A stretch of DNA of 64,000 bases from Streptococcus sp. VT 162. Its GTDB lineage: Bacteria; Bacillota; Bacilli; Lactobacillales; Streptococcaceae. The notes below the pieces were generated by a model. It searched no databases and was not told the DNA's origin. It saw nothing but the letters and a program-made list of their open reading frames with translations. The stretch covers positions 1,302,001 through 1,366,000 of the forward strand of contig CP007628.2 of assembly GCA_000688775.2 (NCBI GenBank), given 5' to 3'. The position numbers were made by a program, and so were the translations under genes. Positions 36,377-46,757 of this stretch are shown piece after piece. Positions within the stretch are counted from its first letter, which is position 1. Each line of letters starts with the position of its first letter.

Positions 36377-36844
36377 CTAAATCAAATCTGCCTCTTGAAG
36401 AGCTGTCTGAACAGTCTCTAATGGTAAATGGGTTAACTCGGTGCCTTTTTCTTGATAAAGGTACTGGGCATAGTCATCCATTCGGTACTGGTTGATATAA
36501 ACCACGCGCTTGCAACCAACTTGTAGCAGTTGTTTGGTGCAGTTCAGACAAGGGAAATGGGTCACATAGGCTGTAAATCCTCTGGGAACCCCTCGCTCAG
36601 CCCCTTGGAGAATAGCATTAACCTCGGCGTGAAGGGTTCGAACACAGTGACCTTCAATGACCAGACATTCGTGGTCAATACAGTGTTCCGTTCCTGATAC
36701 GGAACCATTGTAGCCTGTTGAAATGACTTTATTGTCCTTAACGAGGACAGCTCCCACCTTGGCACGTTTGCAGGTCGAACGATTGGCAATCAGTAAAGCC
36801 TGGGCTGCAAAGTACTCATCCCAAGCCAGTCTTTTTTCTGTCAT
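36377..36844 (-). CDS. dCMP deaminase (ComEB-like)
   Basis: A 155-residue zinc deaminase. HAEVNAIL near residue 75 and PCLNCTKQL near residue 100 supply the zinc ligands and catalytic glutamate; the allosteric-type insertion of dCMP deaminases is present (TCKRAKVGAVLVKDNKVIS). It feeds dUMP to thymidylate synthesis. In B. subtilis the homologue is called ComEB although it is not needed for competence. It follows the TetR gene by 18 bases. Confidence 0.9.
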   Translation of the reverse strand: MTEKRLAWDEYFAAQALLIANRSTCKRAKVGAVLVKDNKVISTGYNGSVSGTEHCIDHECLVIEGHCVRTLHAEVNAILQGAERGVPRGFTAYVTHFPCLNCTKQLLQVGCKRVVYINQYRMDDYAQYLYQEKGTELTHLPLETVQTALQEADLI

Positions 36845-36862
36845 AAGTCTTCTCCTTTTCCT

Positions 36863-37420
36863 CTATTTTTTGAAAAATGGCAAGCGTAAATCTGCAATCT
36901 TTTCAGCCGGAACCTTCATGCCATCCTTGATCCATTTGAGCAGAACCGATACGATGGCAGAACTCCAAAAGGAATGAAGGTAGCTGCTAACGCCTTTTGA
37001 CTTTCCGTGGTATTTTTCTAGAAATTCCTGCATGGCTTGGACAAAAATCTTTTCCAAATGGTAGTCCAGAGCAAGTTGGATAACTTTGGCTTCTTTCTTG
37101 GCTGCGCGGAAAAGGTGTACCCAGACTAGATAAAGGTCTGTTTTAACATCGTAGTGGCTCAACTGTTCCATAATGTTATGGACACTGCGTTTAAAAACAC
37201 TTTCCAAAATCTCTTCTTTGGAGTCATAGTTACGATAGAAGGCAGCACGAGAGACGCCCGCCCGTTTGACCAGCTCCGAAATGCTGATCTTGGCCAAGTC
37301 TTTTTTCTCTAGAAGTTGCAAAAGAGCCGTCTCGATTGCTTCTCTGGTTAAAAAATTGGATTCTTGATTTGATTTTCTGAGATTTTCAAGAGATTTTTCA
37401 GATATTTTACGTTCAGACAT
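36863..37420 (-). CDS. TetR/AcrR-family regulator
   Basis: A 185-residue regulator. The N-terminal HTH reads LAKISISELVKRAGVSRAAFYRNYDSKEEIL (residues about 38-68); the C-terminal half resembles the TetR_C domain of DhaS-like proteins. It is divergent from a DegV/FakB gene, and an inverted repeat lies in the shared region, so it may control that gene and itself. The ligand is unknown; a fatty-acid-related signal is an inference from the neighbour. Confidence 0.85.
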   Translation of the reverse strand: MSERKISEKSLENLRKSNQESNFLTREAIETALLQLLEKKDLAKISISELVKRAGVSRAAFYRNYDSKEEILESVFKRSVHNIMEQLSHYDVKTDLYLVWVHLFRAAKKEAKVIQLALDYHLEKIFVQAMQEFLEKYHGKSKGVSSYLHSFWSSAIVSVLLKWIKDGMKVPAEKIADLRLPFFKK

Positions 37421-37482
37421 AACAATTTCTTTCTACTTGTGACAACAGAGAGGTGGTACTTTTGTTTCAAGGGCTTTCATGA

Positions 37483-37488
37483 TATAAT
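37483..37488 (+). promoter_or_regulatory. Probable degV promoter -10
   Basis: TATAAT with a weak TTTGTT-like -35 about 16 bases upstream, within the divergent tetR-degV region. Confidence 0.55.
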
Positions 37489-37506
37489 TGTAAAAAAAGA
37501 CAGAAC

Positions 37507-37531
37507 CTTTGTCAATGTATAAGTGACAAAG
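37507..37531 (+). promoter_or_regulatory. Candidate TetR-family operator
   Basis: Inverted repeat CTTTGTCA-9 bases-TGACAAAG just after the degV transcription start. A related TTGTGACAA lies at about 37438 near the tetR start. Size and symmetry fit a TetR-family site. Confidence 0.45.
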
Positions 37532-37544
37532 ATGGAGAATTTCT

Positions 37545-38390
37545 ATGACTTGGAAGATTGTAGCTGACTCTGGTTGTGATTATCGTCAACTGGCAACTCC
37601 TGCTATTGATACGGAATTTGTTAGTGTTCCTTTAACAATTCAAGTAGCTGATCAGGTCTTTATCGATGATGCCAATCTTAACATTGACCACATGATGGAA
37701 ACCATGTATGCGACTTCTGAGGCTTCAAAATCAGCTTGTCCTAGCCCTGATGATTACTTGCGTGCATTTGAAGGTGCTAAGCATATCTTTGTCGTTACCA
37801 TTACTGGTACTCTTTCAGGTAGCCATAATAGTGCTCAGCTCGCTAAGAATATCTATCTGGAAGAACACCCTGACACTCAGATTCATGTGATCGATACATT
37901 GTCTGCAGGTGGTGAGGTTGACTTGATTGTCGAAAAAATCAATAGTTTGATTGATCAAGGACTTTCTTATGAGGAAATTGTTGAAGCGATTACAGCCTAC
38001 CAAGAAAAAACCAAGTTGCTCTTTGTCCTTGCTAAGGTCGATAACTTGGTCAAAAATGGTCGTTTGAGTAAGCTTATCGGTACAGTCGTTGGCCTTCTCA
38101 ACATCCGTATGGTTGGGGAAGCAAGTGAAACTGGAACTCTAGAACTACTCCAAAAAGCGCGTGGACCAAAAAAATCCCTTCAAGCAGCCTATGAAGAGCT
38201 CATCAAGGCTGGCTATGCTGGTGGTCGAATTGTCATGGCTCATCGTTGCAATGAAAAATTCTGTCAGCAATTGTCAGAACGCTTGCTTGAAACCTTCCCA
38301 CAAGCGGATATCAAAATCATCCCTACGTCTGGTCTCTGCAGTTTCTATGCAGAAGATGGCGGTTTGTTGATGGGATATGAAATTAACTAA
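37545..38390 (+). CDS. DegV-family fatty-acid-binding protein (FakB)
   Basis: A 281-residue DegV protein. FakB proteins hold a fatty acid for phosphorylation by FakA, feeding exogenous fatty acids into phospholipids. Family features are the N-terminal IVADSGCDY, TITGTLSGSHNSAQLA near residue 87 (fatty acid carboxylate and phosphate contacts) and the C-terminal GLCSFYAEDGGLLMGYE. Streptococci carry several FakBs with different chain preferences; which one this is cannot be read from sequence alone. Confidence 0.88.
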   Translation: MTWKIVADSGCDYRQLATPAIDTEFVSVPLTIQVADQVFIDDANLNIDHMMETMYATSEASKSACPSPDDYLRAFEGAKHIFVVTITGTLSGSHNSAQLAKNIYLEEHPDTQIHVIDTLSAGGEVDLIVEKINSLIDQGLSYEEIVEAITAYQEKTKLLFVLAKVDNLVKNGRLSKLIGTVVGLLNIRMVGEASETGTLELLQKARGPKKSLQAAYEELIKAGYAGGRIVMAHRCNEKFCQQLSERLLETFPQADIKIIPTSGLCSFYAEDGGLLMGYEIN

Positions 38391-39629
<1,239 letters not shown>

Positions 39630-39642
39630 GAAAGGAAGTCCT

Positions 39643-40164
39643 TTGGAACATATTATTTTACTAAGAGGCGTTACTCCTAATGGAAAAAATGCTATCCCGA
39701 AAATGTCTTCTTTGGTAGATATTTTGACAGAAGCTGGTTTTCAACACGTTCGAACCTATATTCAAAGTGGGAATATCATTCTTGAGAGTGACTCAGATTT
39801 AGAAGAAATACGAGAACGCGTTCATACTTTGATAAAGGAAAAAATTGGGGCCGACTTAAAAATGGTTATCAAGAATAAGAACGATTTTGAAAAGATTGTT
39901 CATGAGAATCCATTTAAAGAAGACTATCTTCATGATCGTGTACATGTGATTCTTTATCAAGGACTTATCCAAAGTCTACCACTAGAAAAATTGAAAGCTG
40001 ACTACGGCGAGGAAGAAATCTGTGTAGGCGATTACTGTCTCTACCTCTATCTTCCTAGAACTGCAAAACAAAAAAAGCTCAATACCAACTATCTTGAAAA
40101 ATTATTTGGCGTGGTTCTGACCATGCGAAAGTTAAACGTAGTTGAAAAACTATTAACCAAATAG
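39643..40164 (+). CDS. DUF1697 family protein
   Basis: A 173-residue protein (EHIILLRGVTPNGKNAIPK..., with VRTYIQSGNIIL) of the DUF1697 family, of unknown function. It begins with a TTG at 39643, preceded by AAGGAAG; no ATG occurs near the family's N-terminus. It starts 14 bases after the flavoprotein gene, so the two are likely cotranscribed. Confidence 0.82.
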   Translation: MEHIILLRGVTPNGKNAIPKMSSLVDILTEAGFQHVRTYIQSGNIILESDSDLEEIRERVHTLIKEKIGADLKMVIKNKNDFEKIVHENPFKEDYLHDRVHVILYQGLIQSLPLEKLKADYGEEEICVGDYCLYLYLPRTAKQKKLNTNYLEKLFGVVLTMRKLNVVEKLLTK

Positions 40165-40177
40165 TACTTGAAACCAG

Positions 40178-40211
40178 AAAAAATCAGCAGAGGTAACTCC
40201 GCTGATTTTTA
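40178..40211. terminator. Bidirectional terminator between DUF1697 and merR genes
   Basis: AAAAAATCAGC ... GCTGATTTTT symmetric hairpin between converging genes. Confidence 0.85.
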
Positions 40212-40949
40212 TTTTGTCTGTGTCCGAACGTAAGTTGCAATAACATCTGATGTGTATTGAGCTGTTCCAGGTCCAAACTTGTCAATGTTTTCCTTAAACT
40301 CTGGGTTGTAGACGTAGCCTTTACCGATATGGCCGAATACTTCAATAGAGCAGTCAAATCCATAAGTTCTAATGGCTTGCAAGAGCTTGGCTGCTTGCTC
40401 TTGGTTTTCGGCTGCTGTTGCAGGTAAACCAGCTTGAAGATTTTGTGCCAAAGTTTGAAAGACTTGGTTAAAGGCAGCCGTAGCCTCATCTTCTCTACCA
40501 CTTTGGCGCTCGAGAGCCTGATCCATGACTTCTTGTCCATACTCTTCTACCGCCTTTTGATGGTATTTTTGATTGTCTTGATAGCTAAATCCAGTGAATT
40601 TTTCCTCAATCGTCATTTTTCTTTCTCCTTTTTGTTCTTGAATGGTTTTTTGCAAGGTGGAAATCAAGGTATCCAGATGTTGCCTTTCTTGGGTCAAATA
40701 GTCCAACTGCCTGGTCAAATGAGGCAATAAATCTGTCCTTTCTTCCTTTAACAGCTCTGCTATTTTTTCTAAAGAAAAGCCTAGATATTTGTAGTAAAGA
40801 ATGACTTGAAGGCGTTCCAAATCCTCTTGACTATAAGTTCGATAGCCGTTTTCCGACTTTAACGGAACCAAGAGTCCTATCTTATCGTAGTGGTGCAGGG
40901 TCTTGACAGAGACACCCGAAAGCTGCGCAGCTTCTTTGATATGGTACAT
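40209..40949 (-). CDS. MerR-family regulator with TipAS antibiotic-recognition domain
   Basis: A 246-residue regulator. Residues 1-70 are a MerR DNA-binding domain (MYHIKEAAQLSGVSVKTLHH) followed by a long coiled coil (about 75-115). Residues about 120-246 match the TipAS effector domain (FTGFSYQDNQKYHQKA), which in TipA binds thiopeptide or other drugs. It is divergent from the NSS transporter gene. Its own promoter has a 19-bp spacer, the hallmark of MerR-activated promoters, so it is probably autoactivated. MerR/TipA relatives such as Mta and SkgA control drug resistance. Confidence 0.9.
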   Translation of the reverse strand: MYHIKEAAQLSGVSVKTLHHYDKIGLLVPLKSENGYRTYSQEDLERLQVILYYKYLGFSLEKIAELLKEERTDLLPHLTRQLDYLTQERQHLDTLISTLQKTIQEQKGERKMTIEEKFTGFSYQDNQKYHQKAVEEYGQEVMDQALERQSGREDEATAAFNQVFQTLAQNLQAGLPATAAENQEQAAKLLQAIRTYGFDCSIEVFGHIGKGYVYNPEFKENIDKFGPGTAQYTSDVIATYVRTQTK

Positions 40950-40969
40950 GATTTCCTCCTTACAAGAAT

Positions 40970-41000
40970 AGTATAACCCCTTCCCTTAGGTCAGAGTCAA
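40970..41000 (-). promoter_or_regulatory. MerR-type promoter with 19-bp spacer
   Basis: On the minus strand TTGACT (41000-40995), a 19-bp spacer CTGACCTAAGGGAAGGGGT, and TATACT (40975-40970). The overlong spacer makes the promoter dependent on DNA distortion by a MerR-family activator. Confidence 0.8.
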
Positions 41001-41061
41001 GCGTTTTTGCGAAAAATTTTTAACTTTTTGAGAAAGGTGTGAAAACTTGAAAATGGTTTTC

Positions 41062-41090
41062 TTGACAGACCTTAGAAAACATGATAGGAT
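41062..41090 (+). promoter_or_regulatory. Promoter of the NSS transporter leader
   Basis: TTGACA (41062-41067), 17-bp spacer, TAGGAT (41085-41090). Confidence 0.75.
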
Positions 41091-41096
41091 AGTCAA

Positions 41097-41175
41097 GTCT
41101 ATCAATCAAACAGAAGGCTCATAAAGAGCCATTGAGAGAAGGCTATTTGACAACTCAAGTAGCCTTTTCTTATTT
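41097..41175 (+). ncRNA. Structured leader or small RNA ending in a terminator
   Basis: Predicted transcript start is near 41097. A first hairpin GGCTC-ATAAA-GAGCC (41116-41130) is followed by a 12-bp stem AAGGCTATTTGA-CAAC-TCAAGTAGCCTT (41139-41166) and a U-rich run. TTGAG at 41132-41136 could alternatively pair with CTCAA at 41154-41158 and break the terminator, so attenuation of the downstream transporter gene is possible. It could also be an independent RNA of about 75 nt. Confidence 0.5.
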
Positions 41176-41200
41176 TAAAAAAGAGATTGGAGTTTCAACT

Positions 41201-42581
41201 ATGTCAGAAAAATCGCAATGGGGCTCGAAACTAGGCTTTATCTTAGCATCTGCTGGTTCAGCCATCGGACTTGGAGCCGTTTGGAAGTTTCCCTACATGA
41301 CTGCCGCAAATGGCGGTGGAGGCTTTTTATTGGTCTTTCTCATTTCTACCATTTTAATCGGTTTCCCGCTCTTGCTTGCTGAGTTTGCCCTTGGTCGTAG
41401 TGCTGGCGTTTCCGCTATCAAAACCTTTGGAAAACTTGGCAACAATAGCAAATACAATTTTATCGGTTGGATTGGTGCCTTTGCCCTCTTCATCCTTCTC
41501 TCCTTCTATAGTGTTATAGGGGGATGGATTTTAGTCTATCTAGGCATTGAGTTTGGGAAATTGTTCCAACTTGGTGGAACGGGTGATTATGCTCAGTTAT
41601 TTACTTCAATCATTTCAAATCCAGCCATTGCCCTTGGCGCACAAGCTGCCTTTATCTTGTTGAATATCTTTATTGTATCACGTGGGGTTCAAAAAGGGAT
41701 TGAAAGAGCCTCGAAAGTCATGATGCCCCTGCTCTTTATAATCTTTGTCGTGATCATTGGGCGCTCGCTCAGCTTACCAAATGCCATGGAAGGCGTTCTT
41801 TACTTCCTCAAACCAGACTTTTCAAAACTAACCAGCGCTGGTCTCCTCTATGCTCTAGGCCAATCTTTCTTTGCCCTCTCACTAGGGGTCACAGCCATGC
41901 TGACCTATGCTTCTTACTTGGACAAGAAAACCAATCTGGTCCAGTCAGGGATTTCCATCGTAGCCATGAACATCTCGGTCTCCATCATGGCGGGACTAGC
42001 CATTTTCCCAGCCATGTGTCCCCATCAGGGGGGGACTAGCCATTTTCCCAGCCATGTCAGCCTTCAATATCCAGTCTGAAGGGGGACCAAGCCTGCTGTT
42101 TATCGTCTTACCTCAACTCTTTGACAAGATGCCTTTTGGAACTATTTTCTACATTCTTTTCCTCTTGCTCTTCCTCTTTGCAACGGTTACTTCTTCTGTC
42201 GTGATGCTGGAGATCAATGTGGGCAATATCACCAATCAGGACAACAGCAAACGTGCTAAATGGAGTGCTATTTTAGGGATCTTGACCTTTATCTTTGGTA
42301 TTCCTTCAGCCCTTTCTTACGGTGTTATGGCGGATGTCCACATTTTTGGGAAGACCTTCTTTGATGCTATGGATTTCTTAGTTTCCAATCTCCTCATGCC
42401 ATTTGGAGCCCTCTGCCTTTCTCTCTTTACAGGCTACATCTTTAAGAAGGCTCTTGCTAAGGAGGAACTCCATCTTGATGAAAGAGCATGGAAACAAGGA
42501 CTTTTCCAAGTCTGGCTCTTCCTTCTTCGTTTCATCATTCCTATTATCATCATTGTGGTTTTTATCGCCCAATTTATGTAA
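41201..42581 (+). pseudogene. Sodium:neurotransmitter symporter (NSS family), frameshifted
   Basis: An NSS/LeuT-fold sodium-dependent amino-acid-type transporter split in two frames. The first half starts at ATG 41201 (MSEKSQWGSKLGFILASAGS, with GSAIGLGAVWKFPYM) and is diverted at about 42017 into CPHQGGTSHFPSHVSLQYPV and a stop at 42079. The second half continues in another frame from about 42057 to 42581. Removing 40 bases (one 26-bp repeat copy plus 14 bases) restores a single 446-residue protein with about 11-12 spans. Truncated as it stands, unless slippage restores it. Confidence 0.9.
41992..42057 (+). repeat. 26-bp direct repeat causing the NSS frameshift
   Basis: GGGACTAGCCATTTTCCCAG and its extension CCATGT occur at 41992-42017 and again at 42032-42057. 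The copies are offset by 40 bases, with 14 unrelated bases between. Confidence 0.95.
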
Positions 42582-42585
42582 TCAA

Positions 42586-42618
42586 AAAGGACTTGAGTAG
42601 TGAACTCAGGCCCTTTCT
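42586..42618. terminator. Bidirectional terminator between the NSS gene and manA
   Basis: AAAGGACTTGAGT / ACTCAGGCCCTTT imperfect hairpin flanked by A- and T-rich runs between converging genes. Confidence 0.75.
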
Positions 42619-42620
42619 TT

Positions 42621-43565
42621 TTATGGATGACTAACAATCAATTCCAAACCTTGCCCTTCTAGGGTCCAAGCTTCAACATCACTTGGTAGGATAAAGTGGC
42701 TACCTTTTTGGATTGGATAGTTTTTCCCGTCAACAGTGAGGTGACCTTGACCAGCTAAGACACTAAACAAACTGTAGTCTGCTGTCTTTTCAAAGTCAAC
42801 TTTTCCAGTAATTTCCCATTTGTAAACCGCAAAGAAATCATTGGATACAAGGAGAGTGGAACGCAAATCATCAGCTTTGACAGTTACTGGACGGCTATTA
42901 GCAGGCTCACCAATGTTCAAAACATCGATGGATTTTTCAAGGTGAAGTTCACGCAAGTTGCCCTTGTCATCCTTACGGTCAAAGTCATAGACACGGTAGG
43001 TGGTATCGCTAGACTGCTGGGTTTCAAGAATCAAGATACCCGCCCCAATAGCGTGCATGGTACCACTTGGTACATAGAAGAAATCTCCAGCTTTAACTGG
43101 TACTTTTGTCAGCAAGGCATCCCAGTTCTTGTCCTCAATTTGCTGGCGGAGTTCTTCTTTTGATTTGGCATTGTGACCGTAGATAATCTCTGAACCTTCA
43201 TCCGCAGCGATGATGTACCAGCACTCTGTTTTTCCGAGTTCGCCTTCATGTTCTAGACCATAGGCATCGTCTGGGTGAACTTGGACACTGAGCCAGTCAT
43301 TGGCATCGAGAATTTTGGTCAAGAGTGGAAATACAGGCTCTGGACGATTGCCAAACAATTCACGGTGTTCCGCATACAAGGTAGCTAGGTCTGTTCCCTC
43401 GTAGCGACCATTAGCGACCTTTGAAACACCATTTGGGTGTGCTGAGATAGCCCAGTATTCTCCTATTTTTTCACTTGGGATATCGTAGCCAAACTCATCA
43501 CGTAGCTTGGTTCCACCCCAGATTTTTTCTTGCATAACTGATTGTAAAAATAATGGTTCTGACAT
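42621..43565 (-). CDS. manA: Mannose-6-phosphate isomerase, class I
   Basis: A 314-residue cupin-fold enzyme interconverting mannose-6-P and fructose-6-P. Zinc-ligand segments are visible: SVQVHPDDAYG near residue 96, KTECWYIIAA near residue 115 and VPSGTMHAIGAGILILE near residue 172. Length is typical of Firmicute ManA. It is monocistronic. Confidence 0.95.
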   Translation of the reverse strand: MSEPLFLQSVMQEKIWGGTKLRDEFGYDIPSEKIGEYWAISAHPNGVSKVANGRYEGTDLATLYAEHRELFGNRPEPVFPLLTKILDANDWLSVQVHPDDAYGLEHEGELGKTECWYIIAADEGSEIIYGHNAKSKEELRQQIEDKNWDALLTKVPVKAGDFFYVPSGTMHAIGAGILILETQQSSDTTYRVYDFDRKDDKGNLRELHLEKSIDVLNIGEPANSRPVTVKADDLRSTLLVSNDFFAVYKWEITGKVDFEKTADYSLFSVLAGQGHLTVDGKNYPIQKGSHFILPSDVEAWTLEGQGLELIVSHP

Positions 43566-43684
43566 CTTCTTCTCCTGTCTGTTTTTCTCACCTCATTATA
43601 GCAAAAAGCCAGGTCTAATTGAACTCTTTTTCACATCTTATAAAGTAGGGAGAAGATTTTATAAAAATAGTGAACAAATGTTCT

Positions 43685-45142
<1,458 letters not shown>

Positions 45143-45228
45143 TTATTACTTCTATTATACTAAAAAGGAGGCAAAAAGTTTGGAACCCTCTGGATAATAA
45201 TAGCACTAAACTTACTTTTATATATACG

Positions 45229-45256
45229 AAAAAAAGACTGAAACTAGTCTTTTTTT
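45229..45256 (-). terminator. Terminator of the SemiSWEET gene
   Basis: AAAAAGACT / TAGTCTTTTTTTT hairpin overlapping the stop region. Confidence 0.85.
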
Positions 45257-45516
45257 TAAATCAAAGCTGTGATAGCCGTTACTAGGCCAAAAACGATACC
45301 CGGTGCATTAGCAGCCGCAAGGGGAATATCTCTTTCTTTCTTGAAAAGACCGTAGTAAACCCAGAGACTACAGTTGATGGCTGCAACCAAGGGCTGGATA
45401 AAGTTCCCTTTTTGACCAGCCAGGTTGTTCATAATTTGCGGGAAGTAAGAGACGTACATCATAACAGACATGAAGGTCGCTACCCAACCCAAAACTTTCA
45501 TTTGTTTTTCAGACAT
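45256..45516 (-). CDS. SemiSWEET / PQ-loop small sugar transporter
   Basis: An 86-residue protein with three membrane spans and a PQ-loop-like motif (YVSYFPQIMNNL near residue 27; later NCSLWVYYGLFKK), matching bacterial SemiSWEETs, which dimerise to form a sugar uniporter. I start at ATG 45516 (MSEKQMKVLGW); a longer frame adds six residues but ATG 45516 has the better ribosome binding site (GAGGTTTTG). It sits 130 bases downstream of the GH1 gene on the same strand, so a sugar substrate is plausible. Confidence 0.85.
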   Translation of the reverse strand: MSEKQMKVLGWVATFMSVMMYVSYFPQIMNNLAGQKGNFIQPLVAAINCSLWVYYGLFKKERDIPLAAANAPGIVFGLVTAITALI

Positions 45517-45642
45517 TTTCAAAACCTCTTTCATTTTTATGAATCATATTTTATAATCTTTTTTCAAAACAATCAAGTCTTTAAAACTTTTGTTATAAAG
45601 ATATAAACTATCACAATCTTGTTATAAGAAAGAGGGAACAGA

Positions 45643-45670
45643 AAAAAGACCGAATTGCTCCGTTCTGTTT
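45643..45670 (-). repeat. Copy of the GGAGCAATTCGGTC hairpin repeat
   Basis: A decayed copy of the hairpin found after the VOC gene and after spxB (minus strand CGGAGCAATTCGGTCTTTTTT). No gene ends immediately upstream of it, so it may mark a lost gene. The rest of the 45517-45841 gap holds only the LapA promoter. Confidence 0.6.
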
Positions 45671-45748
45671 ACTCAATCAAATATTAGAAAATGAATACTC
45701 CTTTTCAATGAATCGATTGATTGATGGTAAATAAGCCGTTAGAAATTA

Positions 45749-45777
45749 TTGACAGTATCGAAATTTTCTAGTAAAAT
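45749..45777 (+). promoter_or_regulatory. Promoter of the LapA-domain gene
   Basis: TTGACA (45749-45754), 17-bp spacer, TAAAAT (45772-45777). Confidence 0.8.
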
Positions 45778-45841
45778 GAATTTTGTTAATACCTAAATGG
45801 TGTGTAGTTTTCTATCAACATAGTCAGGAGAAAAGGAACTT

Positions 45842-46186
45842 ATGCTAAAAAAATTTAATGAATTGTCACTGAAAGATAAGGCTTATCTAATTGGCGGTTT
45901 GAGCTTATTAGTCATTGTGATCTCATTTGGTCTACTCAATCGTCAAACAGTAACTGTCAGTCTTGTCTTTACACAACTATCTGCTCCCTTGATTTTGGTG
46001 ATTTTTACTTGTCTAGTAATCGGGATCATTGCTGGTAGTGCTATTGGTATTAGCTATCACCATAACAAGACTCAAGATCTGAGAAGCCGCATTGCTGAAG
46101 CAGAAGCGACTATCAATATAAAAGACAGGGAGCTTGTCCAGTACGAGGAACAGGTGCAACAATTAAAACAGGAAGCCAAACAATAA
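45842..46186 (+). CDS. LapA-domain (DUF1049) membrane protein
   Basis: A 114-residue protein with two membrane spans (about residues 15-33 and 45-72) and a C-terminal coiled coil (QDLRSRIAEAEATINIKDRE ...). This is the layout of LapA/DUF1049 proteins. In E. coli LapA helps lipopolysaccharide assembly, a pathway absent here, so the streptococcal role is unknown. Confidence 0.78.
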   Translation: MLKKFNELSLKDKAYLIGGLSLLVIVISFGLLNRQTVTVSLVFTQLSAPLILVIFTCLVIGIIAGSAIGISYHHNKTQDLRSRIAEAEATINIKDRELVQYEEQVQQLKQEAKQ

Positions 46187-46200
46187 GTGTAGAAATCATA

Positions 46201-46229
46201 ACCACCCGTGAAAACGGGTGGTTTTTTGT
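46201..46229 (+). terminator. Terminator of the LapA-domain gene
   Basis: ACCACCCGT-GAAA-ACGGGTGGT followed by TTTTTG; the same hairpin sequence recurs at 63856. Confidence 0.92.
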
Positions 46230-46275
46230 CTCGCACCTAACGGAGCGAGACGGACTGAAAGTCGCATAAATACAA

Positions 46276-46304
46276 AAAAGATCGAATTGCTCCGATCTTT
46301 TTAA
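46276..46304 (-). terminator. Terminator of the VOC gene
   Basis: Minus-strand AAAAAGATCGGAGCAATTCG and ATCTTTTTT form a 10-bp stem. It is one of three copies of this hairpin within about 1.1 kb. Confidence 0.85.
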
Positions 46305-46351
46305 GTTTCACTCCAAGAATGTTTAGATAAAAAATTTGATAATAGAATTAC

Positions 46352-46699
46352 CTACTTCATACGATAAAAATCAATCACTAGACCAGCAGGCCCTTTAACT
46401 AATAAGGACTCTGTTCCCCAATCGGTTACAGTTGGTCCGTTTAAAACCTGGATACCAAGTTCTTTCAACCGTTGGTAATTCTGGTCTACATCCTCAACCT
46501 CGATATGAAGAATGATTCCTGACTGAAAATCTTCCAAAGGAATCAAATGATTTTGGGACAACATCAGACAGTGACTGCCAATCGTAAACTGAGCAAAACT
46601 GTCATCAACATAATCGGGCTTTTTATCCAAAATACGCTCCAAGTCAGCACAGACTTGGGGAACATCTGAAACGATAATATCTAATTGATTTAAATTCAT
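46352..46699 (-). CDS. VOC/glyoxalase-fold protein
   Basis: A 115-residue vicinal-oxygen-chelate protein (MNLNQLDIIVSDVPQVCADLERIL..., GIILHIEVEDVDQNYQRLKEL, KGPAGLVIDFYRMK). The domain is used by glyoxalases, dioxygenases and drug-binding resistance proteins; here the ligand is unknown. It lies 58 bases after spxB behind a terminator. Confidence 0.8.
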   Translation of the reverse strand: MNLNQLDIIVSDVPQVCADLERILDKKPDYVDDSFAQFTIGSHCLMLSQNHLIPLEDFQSGIILHIEVEDVDQNYQRLKELGIQVLNGPTVTDWGTESLLVKGPAGLVIDFYRMK

Positions 46700-46711
46700 T
46701 TACTATCCTCC

Positions 46712-46745
46712 AGAAAAAGACCGGATTGCTCCGATCTTTTTAAGT
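46712..46745 (-). terminator. Terminator of spxB
   Basis: Minus-strand AAAAAGATCGGAGCAATCCG / GTCTTTTT hairpin just after the spxB stop. Confidence 0.85.
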
Positions 46746-46757
46746 TCCACGAAGGAA

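Noticed and set aside
41116..41170. T-box leader for the NSS gene
   Set aside because: No T-box consensus (AGGGTGGNACCGCG) or specifier stem is present.
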